A stretch of 64,000 nt of DNA from Neocallimastix lanati (nom. inval.) (GCA_016946835.1 JACVTC010000050.1:53501-117500); one strand, 5' to 3'; shown: positions 11,643 through 25,600, numbered from the stretch's first letter. The notes: a model not told the origin generated them from the letters alone. A program made the numbers and translations.

Positions 11643-13440
11643 TATATGTATATACATACTTTCCACGTGGATCATTATTAGAGCCATTAGCTAATTCTAG
11701 TATTTTTTCTTCATATTCATTTAATATAGAACTTAATTCAGTTTGTTGATTTTCAATATATTCTAAATTAGTATCAATTTCTTTTTGTATTTTTTCAGTT
11801 TCTTCAATTTGTGAATTTAAATTATAAATCTTTTTTTTTTTTTGTTGTTAATTTTATTTTATTTTATTTATTTTATTTATTTATTTATTTGTTTGTTTGT
11901 TAGTTTTTTGTTATTTTTGTTTTTTATTTTTATTATTATTTTTATTAACATTATTTGCACAAATATTTATTAAAAATAAAAATAATTGTATTAAATTATA
12001 ATTATATAATAAATTATAAATTATAAATAATAAATTATAAATATATATTAGATATATAAAAAATTTTTTAATTTGAATTACAAATATATATATATAACTT
12101 ACTTGAGCTCCATTTTGAATAATCATTTGATCCCATTTACCAACATCAACGGCAACTCTTTGAAATTCAGTATGATAACGATTAAGTTCAGTAGTCCATT
12201 TATTTAAAATATCTTCCATAGTTTTGTTTCTTAAAGCAGAAATAGTAGGTGGTGCTGTAGCTGTAGTAGTGGCTGAAGTAGAAGCGGTAATAGAGGTAGT
12301 ATCTATAAAAATAGTAATAAATAAATTCTGTTAATGAATGAAAAAAGATTTTTTTTTTACGTAGATAAATATCAAGTTATTTTTACTAATAAAAAAAATT
12401 GATAAATAAGTAAATAAATATAATGAAAATAAAATAAAATAAATATTAAGTATAATATAAAATAATATATATAAATTAATATGGGTGAGAAAAAAAAAAA
12501 ACTTACTTGAGGTACTGAATAATGGTTTGGCAGTACTTGGAGTAATAGCAGTAGTGGTGGCTTTTGTAGTTGAAGTTGTGGTAGCAGCATTCTTACCGAA
12601 ACTGAAACCAGAAGAAGCTGTAGTAGTGGTAGTAGTGGTAGTAGTGGAAGCAGTAGCACTAGCAGTTGGTTTACCAAAACTAAAACCAGAGGAGGAAGAA
12701 GCTGGTTTTGTAGTAGCAGTAGTAGCTGGTGTAGTAGCTGGTTTACCAAAACTGAAACCACTACTAGCTGGTGTAGTTGAAGTAGTGTTAGCAGCTGGAG
12801 TGGTTGGTTTACCAAAACTGAAACCACTACTAGCTGGTGTAGTAGAAGAAGTGGTAGCAGCTGGAGTGGCTGGTTTACCAAAACTGAAACCATTACTAGC
12901 TGGTGTAGTAGAAGTAGTGTTAGTGGCTGAAGTGGCTGGTTTACCAAAACTGAAACCATTACTAGCTGGTGTAGTAGAAGTAGTGTTAGTGGCTGAAGTG
13001 GCTGGTTTACCAAAACTGAAACCATTACTAGCTGGTGTAGTAGAAGCAGTGGTAGCAGCTGGAGTGGCTGGTTTTCCAAAACTGATACCACTACTAGTTG
13101 ATGTAGTAGAAGTAGTTGTAACAGTTGGAGTAGTAGCTGGTTTACCAAAACCAAAACCGCTAGATGATGAAGCTGCAGAAGCATTATTACCGAAGATGCC
13201 TGAGCCTTGAGCAGATGGAGTTGAAGCAGTAGTATTAGTGGATGAATTACCAAAACTAAAACCAGATGAATTTGACTTTCCAAATATATTTATGTTAGAA
13301 CCTGTTGCTGACGAAGTATTTGAACCGAAGTTGCCAAAGGTTGTTTTATTAGTAGTACCTGAACTACTACTACCACTATTTCCAAACGTGAAATTTGATT
13401 GATTATTATTATTATTATTATTACTGAAACTAAAACTCAT
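10831..13440 (-). CDS. FG-repeat nucleoporin of the Nup62/Nsp1 family, five exons
   Basis: Exons (minus strand) 13440-12507, 12302-12103, 11829-11660, 11417-11261 and 11100-10831 splice in frame to 576 residues. The start is the only ATG ahead of MSFSFSNNNN. Residues 1-320 are low-complexity N/S/T/A/P with FG, FGK and FSFGKPA repeats, which form the permeability barrier of the nuclear pore. From about residue 339 (NKTMEDILNKWTTELNRYH, then FQRVAVDVGKWDQMI) the protein becomes the helical Nsp1_C coiled coil that binds the Nup54/Nup58-type partners in the central channel complex. Donors are GTAAGT or GTATGT. The FG region contains nearly identical 66-bp units (FGKPATSATNTT type), a sign of recent repeat amplification. 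Length is typical of fungal or animal Nup62. Family assignment is firm. Confidence 0.92.
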
Positions 13441-15623
13441 TTTTATATCTGATTATAGATAATTTTTAAATGTGCATACATATAAATTTTGATATTATAT
13501 TTCATAAATTTAGACATAAATTTTATAAATTTTATTTTTTATAATTAAAAAAATTTTATATGTCAATTGATAATAGATATTAATAGTATAAAAATAAATA
13601 ATTGTAAAACAAAATATAAAAAAATAATAAAAATAAAAAAATAAATATTAGTATTTATTTCATAAATTCTATAACAATTTTAAAAATAAAATGTCTATAA
13701 TTAATAATTGCAATGTTTCGAAAAATAAAATACTGATTTTAATTTAACAAAATTTTATATTTAAATTTTTGTTCACTAAATTAATTTCAATGAAATTTTA
13801 ATTATTTCTGTTTAAACTTCAAAAAGTTTGTTTCTTAAAAATTAACATTAAATTTCAAATAATAATTTCAATTTCAAATTATAGTGTTTATTATAATGAT
13901 CATCAAAAGTATTAATTATTAAATTCATAAATTATTAATTTTAGATTATACACTTCGAGATAAATTATTTATTTATTTTTTTATAGGTCAAATTCTATTG
14001 AAGAAGTATACATATATATATATACTTCTTCAAAAGAAAGTTATATTATTAAAACAACTTCACAGGATACAATTCTATATAGTAATAGCATAAACATTTT
14101 ATTAATAATATTATATTATGAATTTTGATTTTGATGGATTATTATTATTTTATTATTGTTGCTATTTTTTTTATTTTTATTTTTATTTTTATTTTTTTTT
14201 TTTTTGGAATTTCAAATTTATGATGAAAAAAATGATTATACGAATAAAGTCTTTATTATAACAAAGTTTTTAAATTTCATAACAAAATGAGTTTTAATAA
14301 GTTGATAATTCATGTTAAAATATAAATTATTGATCGTTTTAGCTTACGTATATTCATATTTCGTTTAAAATTCCTTTTTTTTTTATAATATAAAAATATA
14401 TATATGCATAATAATATTTATTTTGGATGATAATAAATTTCCTTTATGAATATTGATTGCTTATCAAAAAAATACACTTTAATTGAAATACAGTCATTAT
14501 AAAATTTATTGAATATAAGTCCATTTTATCCGTAAATTTAATTTCGATATGTTTAATAATTTTTAAATTGTATAAAATAATTGTATTGATACTCGTATTT
14601 TATTTTTAAACATTTAATTAATTTTTATATAATAAATATATATTACTTTTTATTTAGTATAAGTATAAAAATGGTATAATTAGGAATATTACTTATAAGT
14701 AATTTAAAGAATAATATTAAATATATATAATTAATAATAATAAAAATAAAATTAATTGTTTAAAATTTAAAAATTAATATTGTTAATTGTCAATTTTAAT
14801 ATAATATAAATATTAAATTTTACTTTTAAAAAAATATATAAATTATAAAAAAAGAATTATTATTGTATATAATTTTATTTTATTTAAATAATTTATCCAA
14901 TCAAAATATCTAATCATTTTATTTTTATAGATAAATTTCAAATAATAAAAATAATTTTTAATTATTTATTATTCATACAAATAGTTTTTTTTAACATTTT
15001 ATATGCAAATTAATAATATAATGACAAGAATACAATATCAATTTTTAAATAACATCCTTGTTGTCAATTAGGTTTTTTCTTTTTTATTTATTGTAATATA
15101 TTTATATATAAAAACAATGAATAAAATTATTTATATTAATATATTTTTCAATTATTATTATAAATATATGAACCATAATAATAAATAAATATATTCATAA
15201 AATCAAAATTTAATTTTGAAACTTTAATATTATTTTACAAATTATTATTCATATTTATAAATGAATTTAGATATAAAAAATAACTCATAATTGAATATAA
15301 TTATTTATTTTAAAATAAATTCAATAAAAAAAAAAAAATTATATATATATGTATTCCAAACTGAATGCTTTTTTAAATAGTAACTGTATATTATTCAAAA
15401 TGATTAATACATTTGATGGAAAAATATATAAAATATTTAAGAAATATATATATATATTATATATATTGTTTGTTTATTTGTTTCTTATAATTATACCATT
15501 TATTCATATAAAATTAATATGTATTTATTACAAACAAGCATATCTATTTTTAATTTTATTTTTATTATTATAAAGGTATATATTGTTAAAATACTTAATA
15601 ATTCAAAATAAACATATTTATTC

Positions 15624-15655
<32 letters not shown>

Positions 15656-15957
15656 TTACTTATTAATTTATTTATATTTATTTATTTATTTTTCTATTAA
15701 TTACTTATTTAATTCTATTATAATGATTTATAATGAGAATTAATAAAACTTTTAAATTTTTATTATTATATATTAAATTATTTTAAATTTTAAATTTCTT
15801 TCTGCAATTCTAATACAAATTGTAACAATAAATAAGAACCTAAATAATAATGACTCGATTATTTTTTATTAAAACAATAAAATATAAATTATACTAAAAT
15901 AAAAAGTAAAATAAAATTACTTTTCCATAAATGATAAACAAATATATATTATTTTTG
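13441..15957. other. A/T-rich spacer
   Basis: About 2.5 kb without a supportable gene. The 74-codon frame at 15,349 is low-complexity Ile/Leu/Tyr. A (TTTA)n run lies at about 15,625-15,700. The promoter of the nucleoporin gene should lie near 13,441-13,700. Confidence 0.6.
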
Positions 15958-17215
15958 CAATGAATAAATCGGTGAGCAACTAACCTAGCTTTTCTTTTTA
16001 TTATATTTCCTTGAGATTTTCATTTATAAGTAAATATCTAACTCATAATTATTACATTAGATTCAGAAGGAACTTTATCTACTAATTTGTATACTTTTAG
16101 GTTTCTCATGTTCTCTAATTTATAATTTGCTTCTTTTAGCCACTCTAATTTATCCTTTTTTTTGTAAAAGTTATAAAAATGTTGTGATTCTAAATTATTT
16201 AAATTATTAAATTTATTTGAATTACTTAATTCTTTTAAATTATTTAATTTTTATTGTTCAGAATTTATTGGATAATTTATTAGAAAATTTATTATTTTTA
16301 AATTCTGTACCGTTATCAAAATGTATATATATTTAATGTTTTTATTATGTATATTCTTGACCTTATTATATCAAACAGTGAAAGTATTGTTAAATAATTC
16401 ACTTTTGGATTTTAATCAAAATATCCATCCATATCGTGGGAAGTCGTCAAGAATTGTAAAAATAAATTTATTTCTGAATATGGATAAATTAGGAACATTA
16501 ATAGTATCCATGTGGATAAGTTCAAACGGTTCATTCGTTCTATTGATAGAGCTTTTATATGGTTTATTTTTGAATTTTGAACGAAGGCACACTTCACATT
16601 TTTCAGCAATCTTTATATATTTTAATTTTTCTTTAATTATATCTATGTTGAAGTACCCTAATCTACGGTGCCACAATTCCATATTATCATCTAATTGTGT
16701 GATACTGATACACGTTTTAATATCTTTTTCATTGAAGGATATTTTTTTAGTTGAACTCCGCAATTTATAAATTCTATTTTTTGTGAACTTAATTATACAT
16801 AACTTATTTCCTCTTTTATTATAAGTCGACTCATAGTTGTTATTATTTTTATATAAGAAATTGTCTTAAAATACCTTTCGCTAAGGCAATCAATAGTGAG
16901 AAGGCTTCTTCTAAATGTAGGAATGTCAAGAACATTATGGAATAATTTTATTGTCATTTATATTTCCTTCATATGTTCCTTTAAAAGTGGACTTTGTTGT
17001 TTCACCTTTGGAGAAAAAAAGAGAATCTTTATGCTTTACTATATCCTTTAAAACATTTAAATCATTCGTCATATGGCATGACGCTTCAGAGTCTAAAGTC
17101 CATCAGGTGAATTTATCTAAGTCATCAAATTTCCCAGCTTCTTCTGTATAATAGTCTAGGTTGTGTTCTGGGAACTTACAGTTTTCATTTTTATATCGCC
17201 TTTTCATTTTAGTTT
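15958..17215 (-). pseudogene. Copia-type retrotransposon relic (protease-integrase-RT start)
   Basis: Minus-strand order is Copia-like. Protease: TWWTLDSEASCHMTNDL, with the active-site DSGA decayed to DSEA (about 17,110-17,050). Pre-integrase: ELWHRRLGYFNID and CEVCLRSK (16,680-16,580). Integrase: FELIHMDTINVPN (16,530-16,490), FTILDDFPRYGW, and after a frame change HFDNGTEF (about 16,300). RT N-terminus: EWLKEANYKLENM to KRKARLVAHRF (16,150-15,970). Several stops and frameshifts, with RT palm, RNase H and LTRs missing. It is clearly older and distinct from the intact element at 27-33 kb. Confidence 0.85.
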
Positions 17216-17435
17216 ATATATGATTATTTTACAGAAAATTATTATATTATACTGCTCTTTTTTATTCGATTAGAAAATCAAAAAATTCGAATATAAAAAA
17301 AGAGAGAGATTACTCATTGTAACATAATATACATCTGTTTTATTTTACTTAAATAATTATCAACTATTGAAAAAGAAAAAACCTCATATTATTTATTATT
17401 TTTTTTAATTTTTCTATGTTTATATTATTTTATAT

Positions 17436-17600
17436 TATTTTATATTTTATATTTTATATTTTATATTTTATATTTTATATTTTATATTTTATATTTTATA
17501 TTTTATATTTTATATTTTATATTTTATATTTTATATTTTATATTTTATATTTTAAATTTTATATTTTATATTTTATATTTTATATCTTTTATTTTAAATT
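17436..17600 (+). repeat. (TTTTATA)n heptanucleotide array
   Basis: About 22 copies of a seven-base unit, degenerating after 17,550. The matching 67-residue frame (repeating FYILYFI) is a repeat artefact. This is a different heptamer from the array at 1.6 kb. Confidence 0.85.
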
Positions 17601-17689
17601 TTTTATTTTAAATTTTTAATTTTATATTTATATTTCTTAGTTTTTAGTATTTAATATATATTTGCTTCATTTTTATCAATTTGTAATTT

Positions 17690-20601
17690 ATAGTTTATTA
17701 TGGAAAAGATATTTCACTGATGTTTTCTATGTTATGAAACATCTATTGACAACATAAGGTTGATTTTTATCATTCATGGACCAATGATAAAATGAAGGAA
17801 TTTATTCATTCTTGATGTAAAAAATTCAAAAACAATATTTTGACAGTGAAAAGAATTATTAATTTCAATGATAGTTTATTTAGGATTACAGTGTACACTT
17901 TAAATTTCAACCAAACAAAATTTGTTTCAGTATTTAAATAAGTAATATCAGGAGTTAAAATTTCATATTGTAGATGTTCCAAATGGAATCATAAGGTTTC
18001 TTTTAAATATTTAATTCAAAATTTAATTTCTAATAACTCATCTAATAATACAAACTCAGCAAATCTTAGTTCAACTATTTTAGTAAATATTATAAATACC
18101 AATCACGAACTCAATGCTCCTAATATACCTAATCATAATTCTCAAAATCCTGTTTCACATTCTAACAAAGAAAAGTTTTCTTTTTATCTTAGTTGGAATT
18201 CTAATGGATGGAATTTTGTGAAAAGAGATAGTATTGAGTACTTCAACAAGATTTTTAAATCATTATTCCTATGTTTCCAGAAAATAGGTAATGGTATCAA
18301 TGATGCAAAAATATCTATGTAAAGTAACATTTCCCAATTACAAGTATTTCCAAATAAGAATGAATCACAATAAATTTGAGATTCTTAGTGAAGAATTAGG
18401 ACATGAAGAACTTTCAGAAATTCATCAACATTATTAATTCCATTGCTAAAGATCTATCGATTACATCTTCAAAAGAAATCAGAGAAGTGATGTTTAAAGT
18501 GTCCCTCAGAATTTTTTGTCTTTAAAAGGTAAAACATATAAAATATTAACAAATTAAGTGTTATGAATTTGCATGTGATTCCAATGAATTTGCTAAAATT
18601 GTTGGCTAGTATAAAAGACTATGTGAATCAATTTATAAAAAATGTAAAGAATTTAGGAAGAAAGAATATTTATACTGGATTAAAATTAGATATTCAATAG
18701 TACTTAAAAATGATAGTAGGAAAGGATAGAAATGGATAAAAAAGAATGCAAAAAAAATAATCAATCTTTCATGATTTCTCATCCTATTAAAAACTATAAC
18801 AGCTAACTTGTTTCTTCTAAAGATAAAAAATTAAAAGCTTTATATTCTCATTATAAATTCCTAGGATCGGATTCTTCAGGTCATAATCTTTCTAAAGATT
18901 TCAAGATAGATTCTGATGCACTTAGGAACTCCAAAGTAACAAGAATGGCAAATTAACCAAGATACTAGCAATGAAGAAATTAGTGAGACTATCTCATCAT
19001 TTTCTGTTATAGTAATTAGGCAAGTTTCGTATTATACACCTCTTCTTGGATGGAATAAAGAAAGAACGAGAAGTATACAGACAATGTTTAATACAGGATT
19101 ATACTTAATTGAAGGATTTTCTAATGGGAATAACTTTACACCCCTTTACTGTATTTCTAAAGAACTTAACATTCCTCCTCTTTCATCGAAATATGCAATT
19201 ACTCAGGTAAAGTGTTTTAAAATATGGAAAAACCTGAATTGTATTGTCTCTAATTTACAAAGAGATATACCATGCTATAGACGTCATGAATGAGATAAAT
19301 AATGTAGAATTTTAGCAGACAAATTAAATAAATTGTCATCAAAATAAACAATTATAAACTTTTACTGGGAAAGAGATATGACAGGAAAATCAATCAAGGC
19401 TAAGGCTTATGAGAAAATTAGAGACTACTTAAAGCTCAACTTTAAGTATCCTGATTTCAGCATTAGTTTATGGTAGGTACTTCATGCCAGATATGGATAT
19501 AAGAACTTGATGCTCGTATTGCCAAAGCTGCCAATATCTTTCCAGAACGGTGTTCTTGTTGTTATAGAAAAAAATAGTAATCCTTGATTGGAACATTGGT
19601 TTTCTAAAAGTTATCTTTTCCATGAATTTCAAATGAAATATTTTATGGATATTGAAATTTTTTATAAAAAATTTTTAAAATTTCCAGATATTGTCCAATA
19701 TCAAACAGTAATTTAAACACTGTTATCACAGATATGAATGATATAGAATTAAGAACTTATTCTGATAGTAATAACGAAGTATATAATATTAATAATAATA
19801 ACAATAGAAATATTATTGTTAATAATAGTATATTTAGTGATTGTGATAATAGGAATATTAATATTAGTGATAGTGAAACTAATAATACCGCTACTAATAA
19901 TGTAGTGAATAGTTCATTTGGAGAAAAACGTGTTAATATTAGTAATTTTCTGAATAATGAGTATGTAAATATATATATGACGTTGTATTGATTATATAAC
20001 TTCCTTCTAGGTGGAAGAGATGCAAATATTATTGATTTAAATTATAAAAAGGGATGGGATGTTTTGTTTAATAACCAAATCATTTCTGGTGATTGTTCTA
20101 AAACGTCATTCTTTGTGTGATCTGCGGCTTTCTTTATAGAAATTATGCCTAGGGTTTGTACTCGACAAGGGTTGCTATTCCAACGGTATAAGCCCAAACT
20201 AACCATTAGGGTCAACACTGAAAATGCAGTATGAAGAGCTATCAGGGGCCTATGTCTCTGAATGAGAAGACCGTAATTTCTTTCAAATAGTCATTTCAAG
20301 CCCTAATCTGAAATAAGAATTCCCTTTAAACAGAAATCATATAATATGGAGGTGAGGTTCGTTACATATGAACTTTTTTCTGAATTTAATTATACACCAT
20401 ATTTTGAATATTACTTTTTATTTCACATTATTATTTAAAATATTATCATATTTTAATTGGACAAATTATATTTTTTTTTATTAATTCTGTGTTTTTTTTT
20501 TTTTTAAATAAAAAATATTTATGTAATAAATAAATAAATAAATAAATAAAGATTAAAGTTCGCAATAATTGCGGCTGCAAAAAAAAAAAAAAAAAAAAAA
20601 A
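17690..20601 (+). mobile_element. LINE-B copy 2, internally deleted and decayed
   Basis: Begins in the N-terminal module (FYHSWTNDKMKEFIHS, then TVKRIINFNDSLFRI, matching LINE-A SVKRIANFNDAFFKI) and passes through the endonuclease start FYLSWNSNGWNFVKRDS (about 18,185). Around 19,005-19,020 it jumps from the pre-RT region (NEEISETISS) to VSYYTPLLGWNKERTRS, which lies after the RT palm. The C-terminal domain, 3' UTR and A tail (20,579-20,601) follow. Copy 1 has a different deletion. Confidence 0.85.
18160..20100 (+). pseudogene. LINE-B polyprotein pseudogene, RT core missing
   Basis: Endonuclease N-terminus from 18,185; a fragmentary pre-RT helix region (18,400-18,990) with many stops; then post-RT segments SKELNIPPLSSKYAITQ (about 19,160), NFYWERDMTGKSIKAKAY (about 19,355) and an Asn/Asp-rich stretch (19,734-19,990). 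The terminal LLGGRDANIIDLNYKK follows at 20,010. The catalytic palm with its xADD motif is absent, so it could not move unaided. Confidence 0.8.
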
Positions 20602-20926
20602 TTACTTTAAAAGTTGGAAATTTTGCCTACTAGGGGATTTTTAATATATGTGATAAATATGGAACTAATTGATATTAGTATTATCTTAATTACAGATACT
20701 TACTTCATTTGAATATAGATCTTAAAAAATATATATATATATTTCTTTTTTCAAGATGATATAATTTTTTAAATAATTATTATTATTATATCTGAAAATT
20801 TTATTTATTGAATCAGACCTGAACAATTTTTTTTTTAGGTAATAATGAAATAAATATTATTCTTTAAAAGTGTCATTAGAGAAAATTTTTCTTTAAATAA
20901 TAAATAAAATAAGAAAATAAAAATTT

Positions 20927-20963
<37 letters not shown>

Positions 20964-22029
20964 AAATTAATATTATATAAATATTTTTTTAACATATATA
21001 TTAAAATATGTATTAAATTATACAAAAAAAAAAAACAAAAAAAAAACAAAAAAAAAAAATTACTAATAATTATAAACTGATATAAACATTTATAAAAAAA
21101 AAAAAAAAATTATATCAGATAAGAAAAAGATAAATAAATATAATAATAAAATTTTTAATTGAATATTTATAATAATAAATATTATTATATATTAATATAG
21201 TATGGTTATGTTTATACTATATAATGTGTACTATTTTATATTATTTAACAAATATATTTATATATAATCATATATAAATATATATATATATATATTATTG
21301 TTATTATTTTAGATATATGTGCTTTTCATTTTTAACTTTATTATTATTATTATTATTATTAAATATTATAATATTTAAAACATTTACACTTATATACATT
21401 TTAATTAAATTAAATTATTAATAGATTCCTTTTTTTTTTTTTTTTTTTTTTTTTTGTATATTTGCATATCTTTTACTTATTATCAGTAGATTCTTTATAT
21501 ATAAAATAAATAATAATAGGTAATATTTATATCTATAAACAAAAAGTAATATTATTAAATATAAAATTATTAAATTATTTATGATTCAATGCTAAAAAGC
21601 AAAATATTATAAATACTATATTATTAAATTGCTTATGATTTAATATTAAACAAGTAATTCAATATTATAAAATATTAAATTATAATTATAGGTTATAATA
21701 AAAAAAGAAAAATATTTTTTTTTTTTATCTTTAAAAATATTTACATTTTAATATAGATTTTTCAAAAAAAATTTGTTTTTGTTCAAAATCATATATTTAT
21801 ATAATTAAATATTAATATTATTATTTTTCTTTATAATTTGATTAAAGGGAAAAATATTAATATTTAATATATATATATTTAGAAGATATATATTTTAAAG
21901 GTAATAATAATATAAAATAAAGAAAGTAAAGATTATTTTTTATTATTATTATCTATATATATATATATATTTAATACTTTCCTTTTTTTAAATTATTATT
22001 ACTATTATTATTGTTGTTGTTGTTATTTT
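20602..22029. other. A/T-rich spacer
   Basis: Poly(A) at 20,929-20,960, poly(T) at about 21,429-21,455 and short A-rich runs. No gene or structured RNA supported. Confidence 0.6.
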
Positions 22030-22656
22030 TTATATTAAATAATAAATAAACAATGCAATAATAAAAGCAAAACCACTGAAAGAATATCTTAAGATTGCGT
22101 AAGATTCTTGATCCAAATTAATAAAAATTGGACTACCATCAGGATTAGTACTAGAGAAAGGCTTTGGAAGAGTTGGACAGTTAGCACCCATTGGAGAAGG
22201 AACTGTTGATGAATGAGTGGAAATAAAGTTACTTATAAGTTGAGAATTTTGATTATCAAATTTGAAAGCACCATAGCATGGATCGTAAAGTCCAAAACGT
22301 CTAGCTTGTCCGTGGATACGAGAAGCGTTAACCCAAACGAAATATATATTTGTATCACCAACAATTCCACTATTGGCATTACATGAACCACCAGCATGAT
22401 TTCCAAAGCCATCAACAAAGACAGTACGTTTATATTCTTCTTCATCAATCAATGTATTTGGAACAGTGGAGTGTAATGTACATAATGGTTTAACTTCAGT
22501 TGAAAAGTATGTAGAATTTTCTTTTTCAATGGAGATAACATGTCCAAGAAAAGTCATTTGAGCATTACTAGCAAGACAATCTATATCTTTACCACAAGTA
22601 GCACAAAAAGTAGTGGTAATAAAGAAAATTAAAGCAATAATATATCTGTACAACAT
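22030..22656 (-). CDS. Small secreted, cysteine-containing protein of unknown function
   Basis: Single exon, 208 residues, ATG start. Residues 1-18 are a clear signal peptide (MLYRYIIALIFFITTTFC). The mature part has seven cysteines (18, 21, 27, 59, 92, 127, 160) and N-glycosylation sequons at Asn47 and Asn110. A segment LASNAQMTFLGHVISIEK near the N-terminus is reminiscent of OB-fold/NTR-type starts, but this is not a family call. Residues 192-208 are strongly hydrophobic with no charged residue after them, as in GPI-attachment signals or C-terminal anchors. I do not recognise the family. Codon use is richer in G+C than the flanks and the frame is undamaged, which supports a real gene on the cell surface or in the secretory pathway. 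Confidence 0.8.
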   Translation of the reverse strand: MLYRYIIALIFFITTTFCATCGKDIDCLASNAQMTFLGHVISIEKENSTYFSTEVKPLCTLHSTVPNTLIDEEEYKRTVFVDGFGNHAGGSCNANSGIVGDTNIYFVWVNASRIHGQARRFGLYDPCYGAFKFDNQNSQLISNFISTHSSTVPSPMGANCPTLPKPFSSTNPDGSPIFINLDQESYAILRYSFSGFAFIIALFIYYLI

Positions 22657-25600
22657 TTTTTCTATAATTATTTTCTATTTTATTTATATATATTTATATT
22701 TCTATATCAAAGCTATTTTTAAAAGCAATTGATTCTTCAGATATATATATTTAATATAATATATTATAAATAATATATTTTATATCATATAAAGAAGATA
22801 AGTTAGAAAAATATACTTTTTTGAATATTTGAATTATTAATTAATTACAAAAAAAATAATAATAATAAAAAAAAATAAAATAATAAAATAAAATAAAATA
22901 AAATAAAATAAAATATCTATACATATTATTTAATAATTATATTATCAAGGTCCTCTTTAATAATAAAATATTAAAACTGTTTCATTTTTTTATTGATACT
23001 ATAGGCATAATTTGGTTAAATAGAATAATCTACAACCATTTAAAAATAACAACTTAAAATAATTTTTTAATAATTTGATAACTGCCTACTAAAAAGATTG
23101 CTATTTTTATATGTATATTCTCTTACTTTTTTTGTTATATAATAATTATAAATTTTGTTTTTTAATTTCATTTAAAAGAAATATAATTTTTTTTTTTTTT
23201 AATATACATATAAAATTCAAAATTGAACAAGAAAAAAAGTGAAAATACATTTTCACATTTTTTATATATTTTTTATTAATAGAAAATATTATAATAATTA
23301 TAATAATAGCAATAATACTAACATAAAAAAAAAGGACCAAAATTTAAAATAATTATAATATTTCATTTAATAAATATATATATTAAAGATATGAACCTTT
23401 TCTAGTATATGTGTAAAACTTAAATTAGATAATTATATTTTTTTCTTTTAAAAACTAATATTAAATAAAGTAGTTTTTATTATAAATATCTTTTTTTCTA
23501 AGTACAATGATTTCTATTTCAGTTTTATTGCTGAGAATAAAACTTTTTATTATTATTTAATTTTTTTCAAAAATTAGATATTTCGTATTAAGAGAAAAAA
23601 AAAATAAATAATTTGGTTTAGAGATTCTCCTTATACTATATATAAATTTATTTTAGAATTTTTATTTTATTTTATTTTTAATAAAAATAATATATTAAAT
23701 TTATATATTTAATATATATTATTTTTTATTTCATTTTACAAGTCTTATTTAGTAATTTTAATAAATAATAAATAATAAATAATAAATAATAAGTAAATAA
23801 ATAATAAATAATAAATAATAATGAATAATGAATAATAAATAATGAATAATAAATAATAAATTAAAAGATCATGAATACTAATAATAATAAAATATATTTA
23901 TATAGTATATAATAATATACTATATTCTAAATTATTCGAGAAGTTTTTATGTTTTTTTAATTTTTATGTTCTTCTATTCTAATTGAATTAAAGTTTATAT
24001 ATAATAATTTTATTAATACCATAAATATTAATTAAAAATTAAAAATTATTATATATCAATATTTTTAAATGTAAATGTAATAACTTAAATAATTATATAA
24101 ATAATATGAATGTTAAATTTTTTAATTTTTGAAAAAGTTCAATAATGAATATAATTACTATTTATAAAAATTAATTTTTTAATTTTTATAAATAATTAAT
24201 TTCAAAAAAAAATTTTTAAATTAAAAAATGCCACTTAATTAAAATAAAAGAATTATTTATATAAAAAAGTCAGTTACAAAATTTTTATAAATATAAATAT
24301 TATAATATTCATTATTTAGTTGAAAAAAAACAAAAGAAAAATAAATAATAATAGTTATATTTATTTTAATTGAAACATAACAAATAAATGCATATGCATT
24401 ATTAATATTTATGATATTAATTAATTATATAATATATATTTTATAGAATTCTGAAGTTATTATATTTTTTCTTTATACATATCCCACTTTTAAATTATAT
24501 TATTTTTTCATTTGGTTAACATGTTTATATTTAATATCATTAAATTCCACATTATAATTATTATAACATTACATAATAATAATAATAATAAAATTGTTTA
24601 TTATTAAAAAAAGCAACATTCAGTAATTATAATATTATACATTAAATATAAAAGTAAAAATATATATATATTTATATATATATATATATAATAATTTATA
24701 ATTTTGTAATATTTTATATATGTTTTTCATTAAAAAAATATTCAATAAATTATTTTTTTTACTTTTAATTAAAAAGAACCTTAAATTAATTATATATCAT
24801 TTAGTAATAATGTTTTGTTTTTTAGATAAAAAAAAAAATTTAAGAAACTTGATTTAAAAGTCTTATTATATATTATTTTTAAGTTCTATTTTAAATAATT
24901 CTATAAAGAAATTTTTTTTTTGATTTAATTGAATAGATGGTTTAAAAAATACGAAAATATAAATTAAATAATTATTATTTTTGTAATATATATACTAATC
25001 TGTTGGGGTTTTCTTTTAGTAAAAATGATTTATGAAATATTTAAGATATAAATATATATATATAAATTAAATACAAAATTGAAAATATTATTAATTTTTT
25101 AATATATAACTTTAATTAATTTTGTTTCTTTTTATAATTAATATTTTAAAATATGATTAACACGTAATATTTTTTTTTTTTTTTACATTTACATCATTTA
25201 AAATATTTGAATTATAAAATAAAATAAAATAATCTTTAATTAAAAAAATTAAAAAAAAAAATTAAAAAAAAAAAAAAAAAAAAAACTACTAATAATTATA
25301 AAAAAAAAAATAGTAATAATATATAATTAATAGCCCAATAATTATAATATGGAGTCATGAAATAAATTCATAATTTTTTTTAAAGTTTTTATTTAGTATA
25401 GAAACTTTCTAATTTATAATTATTTTCAGGTTAATAGCCTCTAATTATAATTTATTTACATATAAATAATATTATATAATACTTGTGTTAATTATTATCA
25501 TTATATTGTATTATATTATTTAAATTATATTATTTTATATTATATTATATTATTTTATATTACACTGTATTTATATTTTTATTTTTAAAAACGACAACAA

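Noticed and set aside
12485..13210. Plus-strand 241-codon frame over the nucleoporin
   Set aside because: Antisense shadow of the FG repeats (repeating GLPKLKPL is the reverse of FSFGKPA coding); the minus-strand gene has proper splice sites and a conserved C-terminus.
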